Shown here: one piece after another, positions 17,724 to 27,693 of the stretch
Layout: each line of letters starts with the position of its first letter
Numbering within the stretch: the first letter of the stretch is position 1
The notes under the pieces: model-generated
Seen by the model: only the letters and a program-made list of their open reading frames with translations
Told to the model about the DNA's origin: nothing
Database searches by the model: none
Source: Maribacter_C sp947494565
GTDB lineage: Bacteria > Bacteroidota > Bacteroidia > Flavobacteriales > Flavobacteriaceae
Direction: 5' to 3'
DNA length: 64,000 nucleotides
Assembly: GCF_047345415.1 (NCBI RefSeq)
Contig: NZ_JBLFEP010000004.1
Span: 62,001 to 126,000 of the forward strand
Position numbers and translations under genes: made by a program

Positions 17724-20700
17724 ATGATTATGAAAAAACAATTCTTCAAACTTTTAAAACAATGCTTCCTGACAGGGCTGTTTTTGGTGCTTTTGAGTAT
17801 GCAAAGCGCTATGGCACAGCAAACGGTTACAGGAACAGTAACTGACGAGACTGGGGGACCCGTACCGGGTGCGAACATTGTTGTGCAGGGTACTACAGAT
17901 GGTACGCAAACCGATTTTGATGGTAATTTCACCATTGATGTCTCATCTAATGCCGTACTTGTTTTCTCCTACTTAGGTTACGCGACACAAAACGTTACCG
18001 TTGGAAATCAAACTACCATCAACGTTCAATTGGCGGAGGATGCCAGTCAATTAGATGAGGTAATCGTTATCGGTTATGGAACGGCCAAGAAAAGTGACCT
18101 TACTGGTGCTGTTTCAAGGGTAACCACCGAGGCCTTTGAAGATCAACCGGTCACAAGGGTTGAAGAAGCCTTACAAGGTAGAGCTGCGGGTGTAACCGTA
18201 GCCCGAGCGAACGGACAGCCCGGTGGAGCGATCAAAGTACGTATTCGAGGGGTCAACTCCATAGAAGGTGATAATAGCCCGTTGGTAGTTATTGACGGAA
18301 TACAAGGTGCGGACCTCACCACTATCAACCCGAATGACATTGCAACCATGGACATCTTAAAAGATGCTTCCGCAACTGCCATTTACGGGGTAAGAGGTTC
18401 AAACGGGGTAATCATCATTACGACAAAAAGAGGTTCGGGAAAAGGAAGAATAAATGTTGATTTCTTTACAACTATCTCTAGTGTACCAAGATTTTTACCG
18501 ACATTGGCAGATAATCCGGACGAGTTTGCTAGAATAGAAAATTTAAGAAGAACCCAGACCGGGGGAAGCCCGATTTTCTCGGATGCGGAAATATCGAATC
18601 TAGCGGCAAATGGGGGTACCAACTACCAAGATGAACTACTTCGAACGGGGATCAGTGAAAATCTCCAAATTTCGGCCAGTGGCTCCGAAGGAAAACTGAG
18701 TTATTTCCTATCCGGTAATTATAGGGATGAAGAAGGTGTAGTTATCAATACCGGATTACAACAACTTTCAGTTCGTTCCAATATCGACGCCCAAGTCACC
18801 GACAAACTCAAGGTAGGGGTGAATATTTTTGCCGTTAGGGGTGAACTCAAAAACAACGTGCAACGATTTGGTAACGGACAAGGTAGTTTTATCTATAAAG
18901 CTTTGACCTGGGATCCTACCACTCCTGTATTCGATGCGGATGGCAATTACAATATTAGATCATTAAAAGGTATAGCCTCATTGAATGATAATCCGGTCAG
19001 GACCTTAAATGATACCGACATTCGTGATATTAATGAACGATTGAACGGGGTTCTTAACGTAAAGTATGACATTACCGATAACTTCTCCTATTCAATGACC
19101 TTAGGTTCGCAGGTGAATAATTTCAATATACAACGCTATGCGGTCGAAGTGGGCGATGATCAATTGCCGCATACTTCATTTGAAAATAACAAGTTTACCT
19201 CCTTCCAATTGACCAATATCCTGACTTGGCAAAAAGAGTTTGGAAAACATGATATCAAGTTAACGGGAGTTCAAGAATATACCAATGCCAAACGCGTTGT
19301 CAATGGATATGACGCCAATGATTTGAGCTTAGATGGTAAAAATTTCTATTTTGCAGAGCTAGCTCCGAACTCAGGACAGACTGTCAATAACCGTCTTGAA
19401 CCAAGAGAACTCTCTTCCTTTATGTTACGTGCTGAATACATTTTAGACAACAATCTGTTTCTAACGGCTACAGGCCGTTATGATGCCTCTTCCGTATTTA
19501 GAGAAGAAAACCGTTGGGGTTTCTTCCCTTCTGTAGCGCTGGCTTATAGTTTCAATGATATGCTTGGAGAATCGGAAGCCATAAGTAGTTTAAAGCTAAG
19601 AGCAGGTTGGGGCCAGGTAGGTAATCAGAATGTTGATCCATTTGACACCTTTACTACACCGGCATTCAACAGCTATGCCTTTGACGGTAGTTCGGCAACG
19701 GCAGGTACGCGTTTGAATAGAATAGGGAATCCTGATTTGACTTGGGAAACCACCAGTCAATTCAATGTTGGAGTCGATTTAGGGTTCAACAATGGTCGAG
19801 GTAATATTACGGTTGAAGGATACCAGAAAACAACTACCGACATTCTGTTACCTGTCGCCTTACCGGACACCTTTGGGGGAAACAATTCACAGATTACGGT
19901 CCGTCGAAACGTCGGGGAAATGGAAAATATCGGTGTCGATTTTACCATCGGATATGACATTCTCAGTACAGAAAACCTGAATTGGAATTCAAACTTGGCC
20001 TTGTCCTATGTTAAAAATGAGGTAACATCCTTATATGATGGATTAGAGCGTATCGAAGGAAGATTTACCGCTCCGGGTGGTCAAGGCAATATATTAAACG
20101 GTATCGAAGTCGGTCAACCTATTGGGCAATTCTTCGGAGCCACTTTCTTGGGTACCTGGAAAACAACCGATGATATTCCGTTGAATTCAGAAGGAAACCC
20201 AGTGGCCGTGCCTGGTGATGCCAAATACCTGTTGGACGAAGACAACCAGATATTGTTTGGTGCTATTGGTAATGGTACCCCTGATTTCACCTGGGGTTGG
20301 AACAATTCGGTCAATTATAAGAACTGGGATTTAAATGTTTTTGTTCAAGGGCAACATGGATTTGATGTTTATAACGTTCAGCAAGGTGGTATCACTGGTG
20401 GCGCTGGAGATTCTAGAAGCTTCCTGGCCAGTGATCAGGTAAATGCTTGGACCCCAACCAATGAAACGGACATCCCCGCCTTCGCTCACCTATATGAGTC
20501 CTCGCGGTATGTGGAAAAAGGTGACTTTATCCGGTTGACAAACTTAGCATTGGGCTATACCATTCAAGATGTTGCCGGCTTGGAAGGAACCTCTCTTAAA
20601 ATCTACGCCAGTGGTCAGAACTTGTTTTTGATTACGGATTATTCCGGATATGATCCTGAATCCACCTCAAGAAGGACGAACAATCAAGGAAACGAAGATG

Positions 20701-20774
20701 CCGCTGCTGGTATTAATATTGGTGCCTATCCAAATCCCAGAACACTTTCAATTGGTTTAAAGGTTGGGTTTTAA
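17724..20774 (+). CDS. susC: SusC/RagA-type TonB-dependent outer membrane transporter
   Basis: 1016 residues. Signal peptide cleaved near residue 31 (MQSAMA). The carboxypeptidase-like regulatory domain (about 34-105) starts TVTGTVTDETGGPVPGA, then the TonB box LDEVIVIGYG (110-119), the plug domain (LQGRAAGV, IRIRGVNSI-like segment, DASATAIYGVRGSNGVI) and a 22-strand barrel ending in an aromatic-tailed LKVGF. It imports oligosaccharides across the outer membrane with energy from TonB. Paired with SusD 7 bp downstream. A second possible start codon lies 6 bp later. Substrate inferred from context: red-algal galactan oligosaccharides. Confidence 0.96.
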   Translation: MIMKKQFFKLLKQCFLTGLFLVLLSMQSAMAQQTVTGTVTDETGGPVPGANIVVQGTTDGTQTDFDGNFTIDVSSNAVLVFSYLGYATQNVTVGNQTTINVQLAEDASQLDEVIVIGYGTAKKSDLTGAVSRVTTEAFEDQPVTRVEEALQGRAAGVTVARANGQPGGAIKVRIRGVNSIEGDNSPLVVIDGIQGADLTTINPNDIATMDILKDASATAIYGVRGSNGVIIITTKRGSGKGRINVDFFTTISSVPRFLPTLADNPDEFARIENLRRTQTGGSPIFSDAEISNLAANGGTNYQDELLRTGISENLQISASGSEGKLSYFLSGNYRDEEGVVINTGLQQLSVRSNIDAQVTDKLKVGVNIFAVRGELKNNVQRFGNGQGSFIYKALTWDPTTPVFDADGNYNIRSLKGIASLNDNPVRTLNDTDIRDINERLNGVLNVKYDITDNFSYSMTLGSQVNNFNIQRYAVEVGDDQLPHTSFENNKFTSFQLTNILTWQKEFGKHDIKLTGVQEYTNAKRVVNGYDANDLSLDGKNFYFAELAPNSGQTVNNRLEPRELSSFMLRAEYILDNNLFLTATGRYDASSVFREENRWGFFPSVALAYSFNDMLGESEAISSLKLRAGWGQVGNQNVDPFDTFTTPAFNSYAFDGSSATAGTRLNRIGNPDLTWETTSQFNVGVDLGFNNGRGNITVEGYQKTTTDILLPVALPDTFGGNNSQITVRRNVGEMENIGVDFTIGYDILSTENLNWNSNLALSYVKNEVTSLYDGLERIEGRFTAPGGQGNILNGIEVGQPIGQFFGATFLGTWKTTDDIPLNSEGNPVAVPGDAKYLLDEDNQILFGAIGNGTPDFTWGWNNSVNYKNWDLNVFVQGQHGFDVYNVQQGGITGGAGDSRSFLASDQVNAWTPTNETDIPAFAHLYESSRYVEKGDFIRLTNLALGYTIQDVAGLEGTSLKIYASGQNLFLITDYSGYDPESTSRRTNNQGNEDAAAGINIGAYPNPRTLSIGLKVGF

Positions 20775-20781
20775 TATAACT

Positions 20782-22395
20782 ATGAAAAAAATACAAAATA
20801 TGAAAACAATGAAATTTTATAACGCTATGAAAGTGAAGCTCTGGATGGCGGGCCTCTTGGCTTTCTCCATGACCATAAATAGTTGTGAACAGTTTGATTT
20901 GGAAGAAGACCCGACTCAGGCATTACTGGCCGTTGTTCCCTACAATAACATCGCCGAATTGGAGCTGGCCGTAAATGGTATTTATGGGCAATTAAGATCA
21001 GCGGCGTGGATGACCACTTTTTATGTCAATGGCTGGTCAGGTGATGATATCACGACACACCGAGCCAGTAACAAGGCAGATTTCCGGGAATACGACCAAC
21101 GAAATGTGGTACAATCCAACGGTAGAACAGCCACCAACTGGCGTGGTGTCTATTCGATGGTGCTAGCGGCAAACACGGTACTGACCAATTTAGAAGGGGT
21201 CGAGTTGACCGAAAAAGGAGCCCAAGATGTGTTTACAGGAGAGACGTATTTTTTAAGAGGATTGATGTTCTACCAAATGGCACGTGTACACGGTAGGATT
21301 CCCTTACCCCTCTCCATTGAAGTAGATCCAGAAATTGGACTGGCCTCTCAAGTAGAAGTGTATCAACAAATCGAAAGCGATATGCTACGGGCGGAATCCT
21401 TGCTCCCAACGGCTACGGAACTCGGAGCCGCGAGGCCGAATGCCGGATCAGCTAGGGCTATTTTGGCTCGATTGTATTTAGATTGGGCCGGGTTTCCAGT
21501 AAAAGACGCCAGTAAATATGCAGAGGCAGCGGCAAGTGCGAAACAAGTCATGGACAATGCTGGGGAACATGGTTTTGCACTAGTTGATGATATGGCCAGT
21601 CTGTATACCATTGCCGGAAGATTCAATTCCGAATCTTTATTTACCATTGCATATTGTACCCCTTGTGGTCTTGCGAATCGTAAACATGGCAAATTAGGTC
21701 TTCCTAGCGGTGCCCCGACCAATGGTTGGCAAGAGACATTTGCCGAAATCCGCTTTTTTGAAGATTTTCCTGAAGGGCCAAGAAAAGATGCTACCTATCA
21801 TGTAGCCATGCCTCTAGCCGCTGACGGAAGTATCATTTCCGATGCATCGACCACACCCGTTGACTCGTTACCATGGACAGAATTCAAGGATCAGCAAAAT
21901 CCGGTATTCCGAAAAATCGTAGGTCCTTTCGAGGAAGGCACATGGCAAGGGTTTCAAAGTGACAGAAACGATTACTTTATGAGATATGCCGAAATATTAT
22001 TGATCTATGCCGAAGCTTCAGGGGAAGCGGGATCCGCAGGAGCCGATGCATGGGCTGCCTTGAATGCCGTACGCACCAGGGCAGGTCTTCCAGATGTAAG
22101 TGCAGCCGATGGTACCATTCAAGACTTGGCATTCCAAGAACGGAAATGGGAATTGGCCGGCGAATATCTGCGTTGGAACGATTTAGTGCGTAAGGAACAA
22201 GTCGAGGCGGCCTTAGGTGGAACCGCCAGAGACCCAAGGGTTTCTATAGGAACCGTTTTTGATGGAGATGGCAATGGTACACCGACACCGCTTACTGCTC
22301 CTTCAAACCCGATCTTAGGTGGTCTATCCACTAGTAATTACTTTGCACCACTTCCAGAAGGAGAAGTAGCTAGGCTACCAAATCTTGGGAATTAA
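20782..22395 (+). CDS. susD: SusD/RagB-type glycan-binding outer membrane lipoprotein
   Basis: 537 residues from the ATG at 20782. A TTG upstream overlaps susC and is unlikely, and several in-frame ATGs follow, so the exact start is uncertain. Lipobox TINSC. SusD features: the N-terminal ELAVNGIYGQLR helix, the tetratricopeptide-like region (AEAAASAKQVMDNAG), and the C-terminal YFMRYAEILLIYAEA and RARAGLPDV-like segments with AFQERKWELAGEYLRWNDLVR. It caps the SusC barrel and delivers ligand. Followed by a terminator, so the pair is a closed operon. Confidence 0.94.
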   Translation: MKKIQNMKTMKFYNAMKVKLWMAGLLAFSMTINSCEQFDLEEDPTQALLAVVPYNNIAELELAVNGIYGQLRSAAWMTTFYVNGWSGDDITTHRASNKADFREYDQRNVVQSNGRTATNWRGVYSMVLAANTVLTNLEGVELTEKGAQDVFTGETYFLRGLMFYQMARVHGRIPLPLSIEVDPEIGLASQVEVYQQIESDMLRAESLLPTATELGAARPNAGSARAILARLYLDWAGFPVKDASKYAEAAASAKQVMDNAGEHGFALVDDMASLYTIAGRFNSESLFTIAYCTPCGLANRKHGKLGLPSGAPTNGWQETFAEIRFFEDFPEGPRKDATYHVAMPLAADGSIISDASTTPVDSLPWTEFKDQQNPVFRKIVGPFEEGTWQGFQSDRNDYFMRYAEILLIYAEASGEAGSAGADAWAALNAVRTRAGLPDVSAADGTIQDLAFQERKWELAGEYLRWNDLVRKEQVEAALGGTARDPRVSIGTVFDGDGNGTPTPLTAPSNPILGGLSTSNYFAPLPEGEVARLPNLGN

Positions 22396-22430
22396 TAAGA
22401 ATTGAGTTAGTTTATTTTAGTTTTAGTACG

Positions 22431-22465
22431 GCGGTAAGGTTTATACTTTACCGCTTTGCTTTTTT
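22431..22465 (+). terminator. Rho-independent terminator after susD
   Basis: GCGGTAA (22431-22437) pairs with TTACCGC (22447-22453-region) around a ten-base loop and is followed by TTTGCTTTTTT. It lies 35 bp after the susD stop and separates susCD from the FG-GAP lipoprotein gene. Confidence 0.85.
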
Positions 22466-22556
22466 AGTCAATTCTTCATGTAATAAGCAAGGTTAGATCC
22501 CATCCTTGATTTTAATTATTCGTATTTTAGAACATTACTATTCAGACACTTTTTCG

Positions 22557-25500
22557 ATGTACAATAAGAGAGTAACACCATTTTCTAAACTTTTTCTTCC
22601 GGTCCTTGCACTGCTCCTTTTTCTTTTTCAATCGTGTCAAAAATCGAATTCAAAAAAAGGGAGTAGCGTCAATGCACATCCACAAAGGAAAATGTTCACT
22701 GAAGTTTCCCCAGAGCGATCAAAAATAGATTTTGTGAATACTTTGGAAGAGACCCTAGAATCAAATTACTACCAATATATGTACACCTACATTGGCGGAG
22801 GTGTTGCTGTCGGTGATCTTAACGAAGATGGTTTTGTAGACGTGTACTTCACCTCCAATTCAGGAGAGGATAAGCTGTACCTGAATAGGGGCGGTCTTGA
22901 ATTTAACGATATAACGCAGAAAGCGGGCATCATACACAACGATGGCTTCAACACCGGTGTCACTATGGTTGATGTCAACAATGATGGTATGTTGGATATC
23001 TATGTTTCCAGAGGGGGATGGAAAGATGACAATAATAAGTTCGCTAATCTCCTGTATATGAACAATGGCGATGAAACCTTCACCGAAAAAGCGGAGGAAA
23101 TGGGACTGGCGGATGCAAATCGTACCATACAGACCACCTTTTTTGACTATGATAAAGACGGTGATTTGGATGCCTATGTTTCCAATACACCGGATATTAC
23201 CAGTAGAACAGAAGTGCTGGATTTGGAAAAAATTCAGAAAGACCCCAAGACCTTAGAACTCAAAGGAAGTGATCGATTGTATCAAAATGATGGTAGTGGG
23301 CATTTCACCGATGTTTCCAAAAAGGCAGGGCTACAAAACGATATTGGTTTTGGTCTTAATCCACAGGTCGGTGACCTAAATAATGATGGGTGGCCGGATA
23401 TTTATGTATGTAATGATTTCAATGTTCCGGATCTGGTGTACATCAATAACCAGAATGGTTCCTTTACAGAATCAAGAGACCAGTTTTTCAAGCATATGTC
23501 ATTCAACAGCATGGGGAGTGACATGGCAGACATTGATAACGACGGGTTGTTAGATTTGATGACTTTGGATATGAATCCGGCAGACTACGTGCGATCGAAG
23601 ACCACCATGGCAATGACCTCTATCGAGCAATTTGAATTGATGGTCAACGAGGGGTATCACCATCAATACATGCACAATATGCTGCATATGAACAATGGCA
23701 ATAGTACGTTCAGCGAAGTAAGCAAAATGGCTGGAATGGCCGATACCGATTGGAGTTGGTCTATCTTATCCGCCGATTTTGATTTGGATGGATTCAATGA
23801 CCTATTCATTACCAACGGGGTGTACCGAGATGTTATGGATCGTGATATGCTCGCCGAGACACTTGATATACTCAAAGCCAATCAACGCAAGCCTACAGAC
23901 GAAGATTTTCTTCAATTTGCCAAAATGCTTCCGCAACAAAAACTTCAAAACTATTTTTTTAGAAATAAGGGTGATAGAACGTTCGAAGATGTAACCGACG
24001 AATGGTCCGACAACAAGGCTACTTTCTCAAACGGGGCGGTATATGCCGATCTAGACAACGATGGTGACCTTGATGTGCTAGTCAACAACATCAATGACAA
24101 GGCCACCCTCCTGGAAAACCACAAAATGAATCCTTACGAGCGTAATTATTACCTCAGGGTTAGTCTAGATGGTCCGCGTGATAATCAATATGGGGTGGGA
24201 ACCACAGTAAAACTACATTTTGAAAACGATTCCGTACAGGTCAGAACCTTGGTCAACACCCGTGGTTTCTTATCATCGGTTTCCAATAACCTGCATTTCG
24301 GAATGGGCAAACATTTGAAAGCCAAAAAGATGGAAATCATATGGCCCGATGGCAAGGTACAGGTCTTGGAAGATGTGATGGCCAATCAGTGGTTGTTCAT
24401 GAACCATCAATTCGCTGAAGAAACGGAACCAGTTGTATCGCATAGCGATGAAAAAATATTTGAAAAAGTCGATTCACAAATTTTGCACGAAGACCCCTAT
24501 TTTAATGATTATGCGATACAAATACTCCTACCGCATAAATTATCCCAAACCGGTCCGGGGGTAGCAAAAGGCGACATTAATGGCGATGGCTTGGAAGATC
24601 TTTTTATCGGGGGTGGACGCAATCAAAGTGGGCAACTACTTTTAGGAAACAAAAAAGGTCCTTTTAAACCGCTAAACAGTGATGCATTCTCAAAAGACAA
24701 AATGTATGAAGACGTAGGTGCTACATTTTTCGATGCCGATAATGATGGAGATGATGATCTGTATGTCGTAAGCGGTAGCTACGAGTTCATGGAGAATCCT
24801 CGATTGTTGGTCGACCGATTGTATTTGAATGACGGCCACGGTAATTTTGAAAAGGCTGCGGACGCGATTCCGGAAGTCGGAATCGCCGGATCGGTCATCG
24901 TACCTTCTGATTATGACAACGATGGTGATATCGACCTGTTCTTAGGAGGTCGGGTCATTACGGGAAGATATCCCCATCCGGCCAGCAGTCTATTGCTCAT
25001 AAACGATGGAGGGCGGTTTACGGTCCAAAACGACAGATTAGCTCCCCAGCTTAATAGCATCGGTCTGGTCACCGATGCACAATGGGTAGACCTCGATAAC
25101 GATACAAAAACAGACTTGGTCATCACTGGTGAGTGGATGGGCGTACAGGTCTTTTTAAATCAAAACAACCAGCTGGTCCGAAGTGATAAATACACCACCT
25201 TATCAGAAGCGGTCGGATGGTGGAACGAACTTCAGGTAACCGATATCGATAATGACGGTGACCAAGATATCATTGCTGGTAACTTGGGGTTAAACTATAA
25301 ATTTCACGCATCGCCGGAAAAACCGTTTGAAATCTATACCTCTGATTTTGATCTCAACGGTTCGCAAGATATCATTCTCGCCAAGGAGTACCAGGGAAAG
25401 CAAGTTCCTGTCAGGGGAAAAACCTGTATGACACAACAGCTGCCCTATCTCGCCCAAAAAATACCGACCTACAATGAATTTGCCACGAAAGACTTAAAAG

Positions 25501-25928
25501 GGATTGTAGGTGAAGAACTTGAAACCGCATTGCACTACAAGGCCACCGAGTTTAGATCGGGTATCTTTCTGAATAATGGCAAACAAGATTTTTCCTTTAT
25601 TCCTTTTAACAATGCCGTACAACAGTCGCCGGTTAACAGTATCGTATTCGAAGATTTTGATGGTGATGGTCTTAAAGACCTCTTATTGGCCGGAAATAAT
25701 CATCATTCCGAGGTAGAGACCACGCGATCGGATGCCGGTATCGGCACTTTCTTGAAGGGAAATGGCAAAGGAGAATTTCAGCCTATTTCCTTTATGAAGT
25801 CCGGCTTTTTTGCAGATAAGGATGTGCGCGATATGATTCTCTTCTATTCAAGCAAGGCGAAGTATGTTCTGGTGGCCAACAATAATGATACGCATGATCT
25901 CTTTAAAGTCAAGACATCCCTAAAATGA
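22557..25928 (+). CDS. Large FG-GAP/VCBS-repeat lipoprotein with UnbV/ASPIC domain
   Basis: 1123 residues from the ATG at 22557, chosen because it opens directly onto a lipoprotein signal (LFLFQSC). An upstream TTG is less plausible. Many calcium-binding-like FG-GAP/VCBS blades can be seen: DLNEDG, DVNNDG, DYDKDG, DLNNDG, DIDNDG, DFDLDG, DLDNDGD, DFDGDG. A central UnbV/ASPIC segment (GVGTTVKLHF...IIWPDGKVQVLED) separates two propeller-like halves. Such proteins are common beside SusCD pairs in marine flavobacteria, but their function is not established. A surface glycan-binding or adhesion role is a guess. Overlaps the regulator gene downstream by 4 bp. Confidence 0.85.
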   Translation: MYNKRVTPFSKLFLPVLALLLFLFQSCQKSNSKKGSSVNAHPQRKMFTEVSPERSKIDFVNTLEETLESNYYQYMYTYIGGGVAVGDLNEDGFVDVYFTSNSGEDKLYLNRGGLEFNDITQKAGIIHNDGFNTGVTMVDVNNDGMLDIYVSRGGWKDDNNKFANLLYMNNGDETFTEKAEEMGLADANRTIQTTFFDYDKDGDLDAYVSNTPDITSRTEVLDLEKIQKDPKTLELKGSDRLYQNDGSGHFTDVSKKAGLQNDIGFGLNPQVGDLNNDGWPDIYVCNDFNVPDLVYINNQNGSFTESRDQFFKHMSFNSMGSDMADIDNDGLLDLMTLDMNPADYVRSKTTMAMTSIEQFELMVNEGYHHQYMHNMLHMNNGNSTFSEVSKMAGMADTDWSWSILSADFDLDGFNDLFITNGVYRDVMDRDMLAETLDILKANQRKPTDEDFLQFAKMLPQQKLQNYFFRNKGDRTFEDVTDEWSDNKATFSNGAVYADLDNDGDLDVLVNNINDKATLLENHKMNPYERNYYLRVSLDGPRDNQYGVGTTVKLHFENDSVQVRTLVNTRGFLSSVSNNLHFGMGKHLKAKKMEIIWPDGKVQVLEDVMANQWLFMNHQFAEETEPVVSHSDEKIFEKVDSQILHEDPYFNDYAIQILLPHKLSQTGPGVAKGDINGDGLEDLFIGGGRNQSGQLLLGNKKGPFKPLNSDAFSKDKMYEDVGATFFDADNDGDDDLYVVSGSYEFMENPRLLVDRLYLNDGHGNFEKAADAIPEVGIAGSVIVPSDYDNDGDIDLFLGGRVITGRYPHPASSLLLINDGGRFTVQNDRLAPQLNSIGLVTDAQWVDLDNDTKTDLVITGEWMGVQVFLNQNNQLVRSDKYTTLSEAVGWWNELQVTDIDNDGDQDIIAGNLGLNYKFHASPEKPFEIYTSDFDLNGSQDIILAKEYQGKQVPVRGKTCMTQQLPYLAQKIPTYNEFATKDLKGIVGEELETALHYKATEFRSGIFLNNGKQDFSFIPFNNAVQQSPVNSIVFEDFDGDGLKDLLLAGNNHHSEVETTRSDAGIGTFLKGNGKGEFQPISFMKSGFFADKDVRDMILFYSSKAKYVLVANNNDTHDLFKVKTSLK

Positions 25929-27574
25929 AAAGATCAGCCCATGGCATATCGGTCGTTCGGTTTTTGACTATGGGTTCATTTCTCATGGGCATATTGGTCG
26001 CCAGTTCTCAAAATACAGATGCTGCCCAGAGCGAACTGACCACGGATGAATATTTCGATGAAGCCAAGGCCATTCGCTTTAAAAACCCCGATCGGGCAGT
26101 GACCTTACTGCAAAAAGTACATGAAGATTTTCTCAAGAAAGGAGATACCTTGAATGCCATTGCCGCCCTGCTTGAAATGCCCTACCACTACGGACAAAAA
26201 GTGGATTATGCCAAGTCATATGACGGTCTTTGGTTAGCGCTTTTTTTGGCAGATGACTTGAAGAACGATTCGCTTAAGGCAGTGATATACGATCGCCTTG
26301 GCCGGTTGTATAGTTTCTACAAAAAGGAGGGGAAAGCTTTTGAATATTTGAACACCTCCTTGGCCCTGAACAAATCATTGGTAAAAAAAGGAGCGTTAGA
26401 TGAGGCATCGTTGGTCCAAAACTATTATCTGATTTGTGCCACCTATCGTGAATTGGGTAAACCCGAAATCGGAAAAATCTACCTCGATAGCTGCTTTCAG
26501 AAGTACGATTCCAAAAGGAATAAATTGGATCGAGCCTATTTGGATTTTGAAAAATCCTTTATTATGGCCCAGGAAGGACAGAACGATCAAGCCATAGCCA
26601 TGCTCAATGAAATAGAACCATGGTTTCAAGAGCATCGCCCGTCTTATCTGGTTTTGGTGTATACCTATTGGGGCGATATCTACAGAAATCTTGATGATCT
26701 GAGGCAAAGAGAGAACTACTACCAAAAAGCCCTGGCCATTTCAGCCGAGTATAACAGCCACGTCGATTTTTCCGTGTTGGTGCATGAACGCTTAGCCCAG
26801 CTCTTTATTGAAAAAGGGGATTTTGAAAAGGCATTTTACAGTCAAAAGAAAGCCAAGGAACTGGATGCCCAGTTCTTTGATAGCCGTAGTACCGGTAACC
26901 AACCCCTTTTAGAAATAAAGGATGAGTACCGGATCGAGAAAGAACGACAGGAAAAACTCATTCAAAAGCAACGTCTAGAGCAATTAGAGCAAGAAGATAA
27001 AATCTCCTTTCTACAACGTATCATCCTATTGGGCGCTTTGGTATTCACGTTGATCATTGCCGTCATCTATATTCTTCAGATCCGTGCAAAACATAAAATA
27101 GAAAAAGAACTCATCAGACGAAACAAGGAATTGGAAATACAAAAAGCGAAGGAACTCCTAGAACTAAAAAACAAGGAATTGGCCACCTCAGCCCTACAAC
27201 TGGTCGAAAAAGATGAATTTCTAAAAGAATTAAAGGGTACGTTGAAAGGCAATGATGGCAAAATCAAAACCGATGAAATCCATAAAGTCCTGAAGTCGAT
27301 ATCGACCAGTAACCAAAACAACTGGGAGGAGTTTAAACTTCGTTTTACCGCGGTCAATGAAGCGTTTTATAAGAAGGTGACTACCCGGTACCCGAAACTC
27401 ACGCAGTCAGACCAAAAAATTTGCGCCCTGATCAAACTCAATTTTTCAAGCAAGGAGATGGCAAGGTTACTGGGCATATCCGTAGAATCGGTACATACCA
27501 CACGCTATAGACTGCGCAAAAAAATGGGGCTGGAAAGAAGTGTCAATCTTGAGGAGTTCATCGCGAATCTATAG
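25925..27574 (+). CDS. Membrane TPR-LuxR-type transcriptional regulator
   Basis: 549 residues. N-terminal signal or anchor (SFLMGILVASSQ), a periplasmic tetratricopeptide region (about 30-330), a coiled-coil lead-in, one strong transmembrane segment (IILLGALVFTLIIAVIYIL, near 365-385), a cytoplasmic coiled coil, and a C-terminal LuxR-like helix-turn-helix (TQSDQKICALI, FSSKEMARLLGIS, VHTTRYRLRKKMGL). The plan resembles other Bacteroidota regulators that sense outside the inner membrane. ATGA overlap with the FG-GAP lipoprotein gene implies coupled synthesis. By position it is the leading candidate to bind the tandem GTCTAGT elements, but nothing in the sequence proves it. Confidence 0.85.
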   Translation: MKRSAHGISVVRFLTMGSFLMGILVASSQNTDAAQSELTTDEYFDEAKAIRFKNPDRAVTLLQKVHEDFLKKGDTLNAIAALLEMPYHYGQKVDYAKSYDGLWLALFLADDLKNDSLKAVIYDRLGRLYSFYKKEGKAFEYLNTSLALNKSLVKKGALDEASLVQNYYLICATYRELGKPEIGKIYLDSCFQKYDSKRNKLDRAYLDFEKSFIMAQEGQNDQAIAMLNEIEPWFQEHRPSYLVLVYTYWGDIYRNLDDLRQRENYYQKALAISAEYNSHVDFSVLVHERLAQLFIEKGDFEKAFYSQKKAKELDAQFFDSRSTGNQPLLEIKDEYRIEKERQEKLIQKQRLEQLEQEDKISFLQRIILLGALVFTLIIAVIYILQIRAKHKIEKELIRRNKELEIQKAKELLELKNKELATSALQLVEKDEFLKELKGTLKGNDGKIKTDEIHKVLKSISTSNQNNWEEFKLRFTAVNEAFYKKVTTRYPKLTQSDQKICALIKLNFSSKEMARLLGISVESVHTTRYRLRKKMGLERSVNLEEFIANL

Positions 27575-27581
27575 GGATTTT

Positions 27582-27645
27582 AATCACTGTTTAGGTTTTG
27601 TCTAGTTCGTAAACCTAAGTGCAATGGGTGATTCGATTATATTTA
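27582..27645 (+). promoter_or_regulatory. GH117 operon control region: tandem half-sites inside nested inverted repeats
   Basis: GTTTAGG (27589-27595), TTTT, GTCTAGT (27600-27606) is the same 11-bp-period repeat seen upstream of susC and the aldolase. A perfect 8-bp inverted repeat overlaps it (TTAGGTTT 27591-27598, AAACCTAA 27611-27618), with an outer pair AATCAC (27582-27587)/GTGATT (27628-27633). A -7-like TATATTTA (27638-27645) is centred 38.5 bp past the second half-site. A perfect TATTTTTG lies at 27660-27667 as an alternative. Confidence 0.6.
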
Positions 27646-27693
27646 GCCCTTCGCCCAGTTATTTTTGACACCTGTAGATAAACCAAATATAAA

